In this document: in pieces, positions 1 through 7,052 of the stretch
Position numbering within the stretch: the first letter of the stretch is position 1
How the letters are laid out: the number at the start of each line of letters is the position of its first letter
Origin: Curtobacterium flaccumfaciens UCD-AKU
Lineage (GTDB): Bacteria > Actinomycetota > Actinomycetes > Actinomycetales > Microbacteriaceae
Length of the DNA stretch: 41,625 nucleotides
Assembly (NCBI RefSeq): GCF_000349565.1
Contig: NZ_KB714609.1
Location: 344,614-386,238 of the forward strand
Direction: 5' to 3'
Program-made: the position numbers and the translations under genes
The notes under the pieces: generated by a model
Told to the model about the DNA's origin: nothing
Databases searched by the model: none
What the model saw: the letters and a program-made list of their open reading frames with translations, nothing else

Positions 1-4
1 AGCT

Positions 5-20
5 GGCACCGGGCCTCCCG
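5..20. repeat. half of a GGAGGCCCG hairpin cut by the window edge
   Basis: The top strand reads GGCACCGGGCCTCCCG, the right arm of the intergenic hairpin family found complete at 34142-34188 and 37223-37266. The left arm would lie before base 1. It sits directly downstream of the leftward EIIC gene, so it is probably that gene's terminator. Confidence 0.5.
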
Positions 21-38
21 TTTCGGAGACGCTCGCGT

Positions 39-1307
39 CTACGGCTTGGTGGCCGCGTCGATCGTGTTCTCGGCGATCGTGTCCTCTTCACGCCCGGGCG
101 TGCGGAGGTTCCACTTCTTGATCACGAAACTGAACAGGAAGTAGTAGACGACCGCGTAGCCGAGGCCGATCGGGATGAGCCAGATCGCACCGTCCGCCTT
201 GCCGAAGTTCAGCACGTAGTCGATCGCACCGGCAGAGAACGAGAAGCCGTCGTGGATCCCCAGGGCGTTCACCAGGGCGAGGGAGGTGCCCGTGAGCACC
301 GCGTGGATCACGTAGAGCGGGAACGCGACGAACATGAACGAGTACTCGAGCGGCTCGGTGATGCCCGTGACGAACGAGGTCAGTGCGGCGGAGATCATGA
401 TGCCGCCGACGAGCTTGCGGTTCTGCGGCTTGGCGTTGCGCCAGATCGCCAGGGCACCGGCAGGCAGCGCGAACATCATGATCGGGAAGAAGCCGGTCTG
501 GAAGATGCCGGCGGTCGGGTCGCCGTTGAGGAACCGAGCGATGTCGCCGTGGTAGATCACGCCGTCCGCGCCCGTGAAGCTGCCGAGCTGGAACCACGGG
601 AAGAAGTTGAGCAGCTGGTGCAGCCCGATCGGGATGAGCATGCGGTTCACGAAGCCGAAGATGCCGCCGCCGATGACGGCGTTGTCGGCCACGGCCGTCC
701 CCGCCGCGGTCAGCGCGATGTCGAAGTAGCGGTAGACGAACGACATCGCGACGGCGATGACGAGACCCGCGACCGCGGTGAGGATGGGGACGAGGCGGCG
801 GCCCGAGAAGAACCCCAGGAAGTCGGGCATCTTCGTACGGTGGAACTTCTCCCACATGACCGCGGAGACGAGCCCCATCACGATGCCGCCGAGCACCCCG
901 AAGTTGATCATCGCCTGGTCGCCGTTGGCGTCCTTCACGCCGTCGAGGACGATCGGCGACATCACCTTCCAGACCTCGAACATGACCATGTAGCCGACGA
1001 CCGCGGCGAGGGCGGTGGTGCCGTCCGACTTCTTCGCCCAGCCGATCGCGATGCCCACCGCGAAGAGCAACGGCAGCCAGTTGAAGACACCGTTGCCAGC
1101 AGCCGAGATGACTCCGGCCCACTTGCCGAAGCCGGGGATCGCCCCGAGGAGGTCTGGCTGGCCGATGCGGAGCAGGATGCCCGCGGCGGGCATGACCGCG
1201 ATCGGCAGGAGCAGGCTCCGTCCGAGGCGCTGGGCTTGTGCGAACAGCCGTGACTGCTTCTTCGGCTTCTTCTTCTCCGGCACATCCGCGGCAGTGGTGG
1301 CGCTCAT
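39..1307 (-). CDS. PTS transporter subunit EIIC, glucose/N-acetylglucosamine type
   Basis: The membrane channel of a phosphotransferase system, which moves a sugar across the membrane while EIIB phosphorylates it. The 422-residue protein has a basic N-terminus, many hydrophobic segments and two hallmarks of the glucose/GlcNAc EIIC family: IPIGLHQLLN near residues 225-234 and GITEPLEY near 315-322. No EIIB or EIIA domain is fused; these are encoded separately on the opposite strand from 1486. I chose the ATG at 1307 because AGAGG lies about 9 nt upstream; an in-frame start at 1325 has no such site. Glucose and N-acetylglucosamine cannot be told apart from sequence alone. The divergent arrangement and the dyad at 1406-1415 suggest co-regulation with EIIB-EIIA by the nearby GntR protein. 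Confidence 0.93.
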   Translation of the reverse strand: MSATTAADVPEKKKPKKQSRLFAQAQRLGRSLLLPIAVMPAAGILLRIGQPDLLGAIPGFGKWAGVISAAGNGVFNWLPLLFAVGIAIGWAKKSDGTTALAAVVGYMVMFEVWKVMSPIVLDGVKDANGDQAMINFGVLGGIVMGLVSAVMWEKFHRTKMPDFLGFFSGRRLVPILTAVAGLVIAVAMSFVYRYFDIALTAAGTAVADNAVIGGGIFGFVNRMLIPIGLHQLLNFFPWFQLGSFTGADGVIYHGDIARFLNGDPTAGIFQTGFFPIMMFALPAGALAIWRNAKPQNRKLVGGIMISAALTSFVTGITEPLEYSFMFVAFPLYVIHAVLTGTSLALVNALGIHDGFSFSAGAIDYVLNFGKADGAIWLIPIGLGYAVVYYFLFSFVIKKWNLRTPGREEDTIAENTIDAATKP

Positions 1308-1405
1308 CGGAGGTCCTCTCGTCATTGGGTGGAGCTGTCGGGGTGAGTTGAGTCGTGCAGCCAGCGCAGGTAACCTCGGCGGTGTCGCCAGGTCCGGTCC
1401 TGTCC

Positions 1406-1415
1406 GGTCATGACC
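1406..1415. promoter_or_regulatory. candidate GntR/UTRA operator in the divergent PTS promoter region
   Basis: GGTCATGACC is a perfect 10-bp palindrome, extending to an imperfect CCGGTCATGACCAG. It lies between the EIIC and EIIB starts, just upstream of a possible -10 (TAGTCT, 1423-1428) for EIIB. The same TGGTCATG half-sites recur as a spaced dyad at 3017-3038 in front of the GntR gene. DasR/NagR-type regulators bind related TGGTCTAGACCA sites, so control of both PTS units by the GntR protein is a reasonable inference. Confidence 0.6.
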
Positions 1416-1485
1416 AGTTCCGTAGTCTGATCCGAGAGCGGTCCGGTGTCAACCTGCGACGCAAACCCTTAACGAGGAGGAAACG

Positions 1486-1722
1486 ATGGCCGACATCAAG
1501 GCAGCCGACATCATCGCCGCACTCGGCGGCGCCGAGAACATCGAAGAGGTCGAGGGCTGCATCACGCGCCTCCGCGTCGAGGTCGAGGACGGGGACCTGG
1601 TCGACAAGGCCGCCCTGCAGGCCGCCGGGGCCCAGGCCGTCGTCGGTGGCGGCACCGGCTGGCAGGTCATCGTCGGCACGGTCGCCGACAACCTCGCGCA
1701 GGACATCCAGGACGAACTGTGA
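1486..1722 (+). CDS. PTS EIIB component, glucose/GlcNAc type
   Basis: The 78-residue EIIB domain takes phosphate from EIIA onto a cysteine and passes it to the sugar in EIIC. The CITRLR motif places the phosphorylated cysteine at Cys25. The protein is free-standing, whereas in many systems this domain is fused to EIIC. A strong AGGAGG site precedes the ATG by about 5 nt. The stop codon overlaps the GTG of the EIIA gene (GTGA), so the two are translationally coupled. Confidence 0.93.
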   Translation: MADIKAADIIAALGGAENIEEVEGCITRLRVEVEDGDLVDKAALQAAGAQAVVGGGTGWQVIVGTVADNLAQDIQDEL

Positions 1723-2171
1723 CCGTCGTCCGCACCCCCTTCGGCGGACCGGTCGTCGCGCTCGCCGACGTGCCCGACCCCGTGTTCGCCGGACAGCTCG
1801 TCGGCGCCGGCGTCGCGGTCGACCCGACGGGTGTCGAGGGTGCGGTCACCGCGGTGGCCCCCGTCGACGGCACCATCGTGAAGCTGCACCCGCACGCGTT
1901 CGCCCTGCAGGGCGCCGCGGGCGCCGACGTCCTGGTGCACGTCGGCATCGACACCGTGAAGCTCGCCGGCGAGGGCTTCGAGCTCCTCGCGACCGAGGGC
2001 GACACCGTCACCGCCGGCGACCCCGTCGTCCGGTTCACCCCCTCGGTGATCTCGGCTGCCGGGTACTCGCCGATCTGCCCGGTCGTCGTGCTCGGTTCGA
2101 CGCCGGACAGCATCGACCAGGGAACCGTCGGCACCACGGTGCTCGACGGCGACACCCTGTACGAGGTCTAG
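1719..2171 (+). CDS. PTS EIIA component, glucose type
   Basis: A 150-residue EIIA-Glc family protein that takes phosphate from HPr and donates it to EIIB. HVGIDTVKL carries the phosphorylatable His74 and HPHAF carries the second active-site His59, matching His90 and His75 of E. coli EIIA-Glc. The GTG start overlaps the EIIB stop. Together with the EIIC gene at 39-1307 this completes a Glc/GlcNAc-type PTS from three separate polypeptides. A perfect hairpin terminator follows. Confidence 0.93.
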   Translation: MTVVRTPFGGPVVALADVPDPVFAGQLVGAGVAVDPTGVEGAVTAVAPVDGTIVKLHPHAFALQGAAGADVLVHVGIDTVKLAGEGFELLATEGDTVTAGDPVVRFTPSVISAAGYSPICPVVVLGSTPDSIDQGTVGTTVLDGDTLYEV

Positions 2172-2188
2172 GCGTTCTTCCTCGCCAG

Positions 2189-2231
2189 AGCGACTGGGTA
2201 CTGCGGAACACCCGCAGCACCCAGTCGCTTT
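2189..2231. terminator. intrinsic terminator between EIIA and the GntR gene
   Basis: An 11-bp perfect outer stem (2189-2199 with 2219-2229, AGCGACTGGGT) encloses an inner CTGCGG/CCGCAG stem (2201-2206 with 2212-2217), followed by only TTT. It lies between convergent genes and could serve both. Confidence 0.75.
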
Positions 2232-2247
2232 CGCGTTGCTGAGCGGA

Positions 2248-2982
2248 CTACGCGACCGCGGGGGTCGCGGTGACCTCCATCTGCACGCGGTAGCGGTCCG
2301 AGCGGTACCAACTGCGGGTGTGCTCCACGGGCCGCTCCCCCGCGTACGACACCCGGTCGAACTCGAGCACCGGCGCTCCGGTCTTCGTGCCGAGCAGCGT
2401 CGCGACGTCGTCGGCCGCCGGGTTCGCCGCGACGGTCTGCTGCGCGCGGTCGATCGGGGTGCCGTACTCCGTGGCGATGATCGAGTACACCGACCCCGAC
2501 AGGTCGTGGTCGAGCAGGCCCGGGAACGCATCGGCCACGAGCCAGGCGTCGTCGATCGAGACCGGCGCACCGTCGGCCATCCGCAGGCGCTTCACGTGGA
2601 AGGCCGGCACGTCGGGGTCGATCCGCAGGGCCGCCGCAGTGTCGGCCGGCGGCACCCGCTCCTCGCGCACGAGCACGACGGTGGTCGGCTCGTGCCCCAT
2701 CGCCCGCATCTCCTCGGTGAACGAGGCGAGGTGCAGCGTCGACTGCACGGGCCGGTGCGCCACGAAGGTGCCCTTGCCACGGACGCGCTCCAGGTAGCCC
2801 TCGTTGACCAGCTGCCCGAGGGCCTCACGCACGGTGATCCGTGAGACGCCGTACTCGGCGATGAGCTGCCGTTCGGACGGGATCGCAGCACCGGGAGCCA
2901 GCCGCGTGGTGACGAGGTCGAGCAGGATGCGCCGCAGCTGCTGGTGCTTCGGTTCGGCACCCTCGGTGATGCGGCTCGTCAT
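2248..2982 (-). CDS. GntR family (UTRA/HutC subfamily) transcriptional regulator
   Basis: A 244-residue repressor with an N-terminal winged helix (about residues 12-78; PSERQLIAEYGVSRITVREAL is typical of GntR) and a C-terminal UTRA effector domain that usually binds a phosphosugar or related ligand. I prefer the ATG at 2982, which has a GAGGG site and begins just before the winged helix; an in-frame ATG at 3033 would lie inside the operator dyad. Next to a Glc/GlcNAc PTS it most likely acts like NagR/DasR. The dyads at 1406-1415 and 3017-3038 suggest it controls the PTS and itself. Confidence 0.88.
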   Translation of the reverse strand: MTSRITEGAEPKHQQLRRILLDLVTTRLAPGAAIPSERQLIAEYGVSRITVREALGQLVNEGYLERVRGKGTFVAHRPVQSTLHLASFTEEMRAMGHEPTTVVLVREERVPPADTAAALRIDPDVPAFHVKRLRMADGAPVSIDDAWLVADAFPGLLDHDLSGSVYSIIATEYGTPIDRAQQTVAANPAADDVATLLGTKTGAPVLEFDRVSYAGERPVEHTRSWYRSDRYRVQMEVTATPAVA

Positions 2983-3016
2983 GCGTCCCTCGTGCTCCGT
3001 TGCTGGTCCTGGGCGG

Positions 3017-3038
3017 TGGTCATGCGCGGACATGACCA
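3017..3038. promoter_or_regulatory. candidate autoregulatory GntR operator
   Basis: TGGTCATG-N6-CATGACCA is a perfect 8-bp inverted repeat 35 bp in front of the chosen GntR start. Its half-sites match the palindrome at 1406-1415, though here they are spaced by 6 bp rather than abutting. Confidence 0.6.
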
Positions 3039-3118
3039 GTCCCCATCACAGTAGCGAGTCAGGCCGGGAAGACCAACGTCAGCCAACCCGGTCTCGGTGA
3101 CACATGCATTTCAGATTC

Positions 3119-3148
3119 TTGACATCAGTTGTGCATGGCTGCCACGAT
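3119..3148 (+). promoter_or_regulatory. promoter of the bacteriocin gene
   Basis: A perfect TTGACA -35 (3119-3124) is followed after 18 bp by CACGAT (3143-3148). The expected start site leaves a leader of about 35 nt ending in GGGAGGA ahead of the GTG at 3189. The -35 is flanked by CATGCA (3103-3108) and TGCATG (3132-3137). The surrounding stretch is visibly more AT-rich than the rest of the window. Confidence 0.55.
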
Positions 3149-3188
3149 CGGTCGAGCCTCATCGGGGGGCACATGGGAGGAAACAGTC

Positions 3189-3581
3189 GTGCGCAAGTCC
3201 AGAACGAAGATGCTCGTCGGCCTCGGTCTCACCGTCGGCCTGTTCACGGGCACTGCGACGGCGGCCTCAGCTGCGCAGTTCGAGGTCATGGGATCAGGGT
3301 CGGAAGCCGGCGGAGTGGCCGTCGCTGCATCCGGCGGGAGTGCAAGCGGTGAGACCAGCGGCATCGGTACCAACAACGACGGCGGGGGCGGGAGCTTCTG
3401 GCAGTGGGGCGTCGGCAAGGACGACACCTGGTCGAACTACTTCCGCGAGAAGCGGTGCCACGGCGCGACTGCGGTCGGCAAGAAGTCGAAGCGCGTCACG
3501 AACGTGCCAGGCGGCCGGTACGCGATGGCGATGACACCGAAGGCACGCAGCGGCAACAAGGCGTACTACCACAACTGCTGA
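3189..3581 (+). CDS. lactococcin 972-family bacteriocin precursor
   Basis: A 130-residue secreted protein. Residues 1-29 form a signal peptide (basic MRKSRTK, hydrophobic core, ASA-A cleavage before Gln30). A Gly/Ser-rich stretch (30-69) precedes a C-terminal domain (70-130) with the lactococcin 972 pattern: WQWGVG, WSNYF, CHGAT, a GG-aromatic-Ala segment and a terminal AYYHNC. Cys90 and Cys130 could form a disulfide; lactococcin 972 itself lacks these cysteines, but many actinobacterial relatives have them. Lactococcin 972 binds lipid II and blocks septum formation in Lactococcus; that activity here is only an inference. The GTG at 3189 was chosen for its GGGAGGA site and because it starts the signal peptide. 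The membrane protein and ABC ATPase that follow are the usual partners of this family. Confidence 0.85.
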   Translation: MRKSRTKMLVGLGLTVGLFTGTATAASAAQFEVMGSGSEAGGVAVAASGGSASGETSGIGTNNDGGGGSFWQWGVGKDDTWSNYFREKRCHGATAVGKKSKRVTNVPGGRYAMAMTPKARSGNKAYYHNC

Positions 3582-3592
3582 GACCGGGAGCG

Positions 3593-3614
3593 GGCGGTCC
3601 CGAGCGACCGTCCA
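3593..3614 (+). terminator. hairpin between the bacteriocin gene and the immunity/transport genes
   Basis: GGGCGGTC (3593-3600) pairs with GACCGTCC (3607-3614) with one G-U pair and a 6-nt loop. No T-run follows, so it may act as a partial terminator or 3' stabiliser that keeps the bacteriocin message more abundant than the downstream genes. Confidence 0.4.
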
Positions 3615-3644
3615 CTCCGGCTCACGCTCGCCGCAAGGGGGACC

Positions 3645-5672
3645 ATGAACATCCGCTCGGTGACGCTCGCCTACCTCGTCCCACCCCTCCTGGCTTCCGT
3701 CCTGGGCTTCGTCGGCCTGGTGCAGGTCAGCGAAGCCGGCATCGTGGGCGCCTCGTCCGTGGTGACCGCTGCCGCCGGTGCCGAGACCGGATCGAACCAG
3801 CGGGTCGCGACCGCACTCGAGCAGGTCGCCGAGGCCGAGCACGCGACGATCGCGCGGATGGTGGCGGACCGCGCGGCTCCGACGACGCGCCGCGTGGCGC
3901 TCGTCACCGACGCGCCTTCGAGCCGCGGTGCCGGCTGGCTCCTCGACGGGTACGAGGACTTCACGAGGTCGATGGTCACCACCGTCCGTCCGATGTCGGA
4001 ACTCGACCAGTTCGACCCGACCGGCTCGTACTCGGTATTCGGGGACGACGACGCTCGGCGAGCCACCGTGCGCGCACTGGCCGACGCCGGGTACGAGGTC
4101 AGCGTGGAGCGCGTGCCGCTCCTGCAACGCATCGGCGTCACCGACGGCCTGGATCAGACCCTGGCCCTGGTCGGAGCACTCGTCTCGGGATGCGTGGCGC
4201 TCTGTCTGATGACGACCGTCGGGGCCCCTCGCCGCAGCGCAGTCCGCCGACTGCACGGAGACACCACAGCCGCCATCGTCATCCAGGAACTGGCTGAGCT
4301 CCGGACCGCCGTGCTCGTCACCGCCATCGGGGTACCCGTCGCCGCCATCGGGCTCTGGTTCTACAACGGGCTCGCTTCGGCGGCGACCCTCGCCGTCGCG
4401 ATCTCCGCGTTCTGCGTGGGGCTGCTCGTACCGGTCGTCGTCGCGCACACGATGGGCACGGTGGTCGCGTGCCGACAGCCGTTGGTCGGCGCACTGCGAG
4501 GCGCTCGACCAGCGGGCGCGCTCCTGCTCGTCGCACAGATCGCGCGGGTGCCCGCGCTGCTGGTGCTCGTCGCGGCCGTCTTCGAACTGACCGGCGCGGT
4601 GACCACCGCACGACAGGGGACGGCTGAACGGGATCTGCGGGCGGCCGGCGAAACCGTCCAGCTCTGGGTCACCCCGGATCCGCGCCCGGTCGAGGAGCAG
4701 GCCTACTGGGACAGCATCGGTGACTTCGCCGGCGGGGCACTCGAACGGCATGATGCGTTCCTCGCCGCTGCGGTCGAGGTGTCGAGTGGCAGCGGGAAGT
4801 CCACGGTCCCTGCGCTCGTCGTCGACCAGGGCTACCTCGACCTGCAGGACGTCCGTTCCGAGGACGGGGCCCGCATCACCACCGACGGCGCGGAGATCGC
4901 CGTGTGGATGCCCGCCGACAGTGGCCTCTCCCGCGAGCGGCTCGTCGAGGGCTTGACCGAATGGCAGTTGCGGGACGCACCCGCGGCCCTCCTCGAGCAC
5001 GTCACCGGTGGCACGCTGGCACGTCAGCAGGTCTACTCGTACCCGGACGACGCGTCGTCGCGCGCGTGGCTCGAAGACGCCGTGATCGTGGTCGTCCCCA
5101 CACCGGGCGACGTCTTCTCGGCCGATGAACTCGGATCGTGGTTGTCGACCGGAGACGTCGTCTTCACATCCCGTGCTGCCGCCGAGCGGTCGATCGGCGC
5201 ATCGGGCCTCCGCACCGAGTTCAGCGCGGTCGTCGCGGTGGGTCAGTCTGCGGCGGAACAGGCACGGCATGCAGCGATGACCGTGGCGATCGGGACGGGC
5301 ACCCTGGTCAGCACCCTCGCCGTCAGCGTCATGCTCGGTATGGTCGCCACGATCGCGCACCGACGCCGTCACGGCCGCGCGATGTTCGCGAAGTTCACCA
5401 GTGGCGTCTCGCCCGTCCGCACCGATGCTGGCCTGTTGACGATCGAAGCCGGCCTGGTATCGATCGCCGTCATCGCCGTCGTCAACACCTGGTGGTCGCA
5501 ACGGCCGGACGGAAGCGGGCTCAGATCGGCACTCGACCCGGTCGTGCAGTCGGCCGGAGTCGCCGCGGCGCTCGCCCTCGTGACACTCGCGGCGGTGAGC
5601 GCCACCAGCCTCGTCGTCATGGCCGTCACGGCACGGAGGACTGCACGCAACCGAGGGAACGGATCACGATGA
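3645..5672 (+). CDS. bacteriocin-associated integral membrane protein (lactococcin 972 system)
   Basis: A 675-residue protein with the architecture of the putative immunity/transport membrane proteins linked to lactococcin 972-like bacteriocins (TIGR01654/DUF1430-like). By eye it has one N-terminal membrane segment (8-26), a large outside domain (27-172), four segments (about 173-192, 222-245, 247-270, 295-315), a second outside domain (320-545) and three C-terminal segments (about 553-575, 600-620, 640-665). The repeated outside-domain-plus-bundle layout resembles FtsX/MacB permeases. AAGGGGG precedes the ATG. Its stop overlaps the start of the ATPase gene (ATGA), so the two probably form one transporter giving producer self-protection, bacteriocin export, or both. 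Confidence 0.82.
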   Translation: MNIRSVTLAYLVPPLLASVLGFVGLVQVSEAGIVGASSVVTAAAGAETGSNQRVATALEQVAEAEHATIARMVADRAAPTTRRVALVTDAPSSRGAGWLLDGYEDFTRSMVTTVRPMSELDQFDPTGSYSVFGDDDARRATVRALADAGYEVSVERVPLLQRIGVTDGLDQTLALVGALVSGCVALCLMTTVGAPRRSAVRRLHGDTTAAIVIQELAELRTAVLVTAIGVPVAAIGLWFYNGLASAATLAVAISAFCVGLLVPVVVAHTMGTVVACRQPLVGALRGARPAGALLLVAQIARVPALLVLVAAVFELTGAVTTARQGTAERDLRAAGETVQLWVTPDPRPVEEQAYWDSIGDFAGGALERHDAFLAAAVEVSSGSGKSTVPALVVDQGYLDLQDVRSEDGARITTDGAEIAVWMPADSGLSRERLVEGLTEWQLRDAPAALLEHVTGGTLARQQVYSYPDDASSRAWLEDAVIVVVPTPGDVFSADELGSWLSTGDVVFTSRAAAERSIGASGLRTEFSAVVAVGQSAAEQARHAAMTVAIGTGTLVSTLAVSVMLGMVATIAHRRRHGRAMFAKFTSGVSPVRTDAGLLTIEAGLVSIAVIAVVNTWWSQRPDGSGLRSALDPVVQSAGVAAALALVTLAAVSATSLVVMAVTARRTARNRGNGSR

Positions 5673-6307
5673 TCGAGGTACGGAACGCGTCGAAGCGTCG
5701 CGGAGGCCATGCACTGTGGCACGACCTGACGTTCGATGTGGCACGGGGTGAGATCGTCGGCTTGGTCGGGCCGAGCGGCTGCGGGAAGTCGACGCTGCTC
5801 GACTGTGTCGGGCACATCGATGCGCTCGACGGCGGCACGATCCGGATCAACGGTGAGTCGGCAGGCTCGAACGAGCGGCGAGCACGACTGATCCGGCGGC
5901 GCCACCTCGGGTACCTGTTCCAGGACTTCGGGTTGGTACCCGACATGACGGTCCAGTCGAACGTCGACGTGGTTCGCCTGCCGGACGGACGGCGGAGACA
6001 CCGAGGCCTCCGGACGGGTGAGGCCCTGGAACGTGTCGGTCTGGCCGGACGCGGAACCGACCGGGTCCACGAGCTCAGCGGCGGCGAGCAGCAGCGCGTC
6101 GCGATGGCACGGCTCCTGGTGAAGCGTCCGTCGGTCATCCTCGCGGACGAGCCGACGAGTGCCCTCGACGACGGCAACGCCGCGATGGTGCTCGACCTGC
6201 TGGACGAACTGGCGGCCGACGGAGCGGCCGTCCTGATCGCGACACACTCGTCATCGGTCGAAGCGCGCGCCGCACGGAGCATCACGCTCAGTGGACCCGC
6301 TCGCTGA
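5669..6307 (+). CDS. ABC transporter ATP-binding protein of the bacteriocin cassette
   Basis: A 212-residue nucleotide-binding domain with all motifs: Walker A GPSGCGKST (34-42), Q-loop in YLFQDFG (83-89), signature LSGGEQQR (136-143), Walker B VILADE (156-161) and H-loop His193. It resembles the LolD/MacB group that drives mechanotransmission-type ABC systems. It overlaps the membrane protein gene by 4 nt and should be its ATPase. Only 4 bp separate its stop from that of the convergent GNAT gene, marking the right edge of the cassette. Confidence 0.9.
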   Translation: MIEVRNASKRRGGHALWHDLTFDVARGEIVGLVGPSGCGKSTLLDCVGHIDALDGGTIRINGESAGSNERRARLIRRRHLGYLFQDFGLVPDMTVQSNVDVVRLPDGRRRHRGLRTGEALERVGLAGRGTDRVHELSGGEQQRVAMARLLVKRPSVILADEPTSALDDGNAAMVLDLLDELAADGAAVLIATHSSSVEARAARSITLSGPAR

Positions 6308-6311
6308 CGGG

Positions 6312-6893
6312 TCAGGCGTTGGCGACGAGCCAGGCGAACTGCTCGTCGGAGAGCAGCCGATCGGTCCAGACCTGCCCCTCGACGCCGGCGGCCGCACGGT
6401 TCTGCGCGGCGGGAGCCCCCTGCCACACCAGCGACAGCCCAGCTCGACGCAGTACAGCGGCGGAAGCAGGGTTGTTCGTGAGCACCCGGCCGGTCACCGG
6501 GGCGTCGGGAGCGGTGTCGCCGGCGGCACGGACGGCAGCGAGCGCGATCTCGGACGCGAAACCCTGCCCCCAGGCGGCCGGCGCCAGGCGGTAGCCGAGG
6601 TTCCAGACCCCGCCGGCGGTCATGTCGATCCCCCCGACGCCGACGAAGGCGTGGTCCGAGGCGCTGCGGACAGCCCACGACCCGAGGCCGTGCCGCGCAC
6701 GACCGCCGATCTTGCGCTGGACCATGTCCACACTCGAGCTCCGCGCCACGTGCCGTCCGGTGGGCAGGTGCTGCCACGTGCGGGCGTCCGAGAAGAGCGC
6801 GTGCACGTCGTCGATGTCGGCCGGCGTCAGCGGGGCGAGCAGGAGGCGATCCGTTCGGATCTCCTGCGAGGGGGTCAGGAGCTGGTGGACCAT
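6312..6893 (-). CDS. GNAT family N-acetyltransferase (RimJ/RimL-like)
   Basis: A 193-residue acetyltransferase of unknown substrate. It begins with the RTDRLLLAPLTPADIDD segment typical of RimJ/RimL-type GNATs and has the acetyl-CoA-binding stretch GYRLAPAAWGQGFASE followed by NNPASAAVLRRAGL, the common C-terminal signature. I chose the ATG at 6893 because it starts just before the conserved domain and has CATGAT 6 nt upstream, fitting a leaderless start; an in-frame ATG at 7004 would overlap the hairpin at 6969-7009. Confidence 0.87.
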   Translation of the reverse strand: MVHQLLTPSQEIRTDRLLLAPLTPADIDDVHALFSDARTWQHLPTGRHVARSSSVDMVQRKIGGRARHGLGSWAVRSASDHAFVGVGGIDMTAGGVWNLGYRLAPAAWGQGFASEIALAAVRAAGDTAPDAPVTGRVLTNNPASAAVLRRAGLSLVWQGAPAAQNRAAAGVEGQVWTDRLLSDEQFAWLVANA

Positions 6894-6968
6894 GCACTGA
6901 TCATGCCGCCGACCCCCGACATCCGTGTGAACACCACGCGACGTTTGCGGAAGCCCGCAGATGGGGAA

Positions 6969-7009
6969 CAGAAATGGTCGAGTGGCTCGAAGCAACCCGA
7001 CCATTTCTG
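6969..7009. terminator. AT-rich perfect hairpin downstream of the E2 gene
   Basis: CAGAAATGGTCG (6969-6980) pairs perfectly with CGACCATTTCTG (6998-7009); the loop contains a further GCT/AGC mini-stem. It begins 44 nt after the leftward E2 stop. No T-run is visible, and the AT-rich stem is unlike the GC-rich terminators elsewhere in the window. Confidence 0.5.
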
Positions 7010-7052
7010 CTCACGAAGCGGAACGACCGACGAGAGAGCCGCTGACCGACGC

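Noticed and set aside
3294..5501. A 735-codon minus-strand frame opposite the bacteriocin cassette
   Set aside because: Composition (Asp/Arg/His/Gly-rich, no domains) marks it as antisense shadow; the sense strand has clear protein families and ribosome-binding sites.
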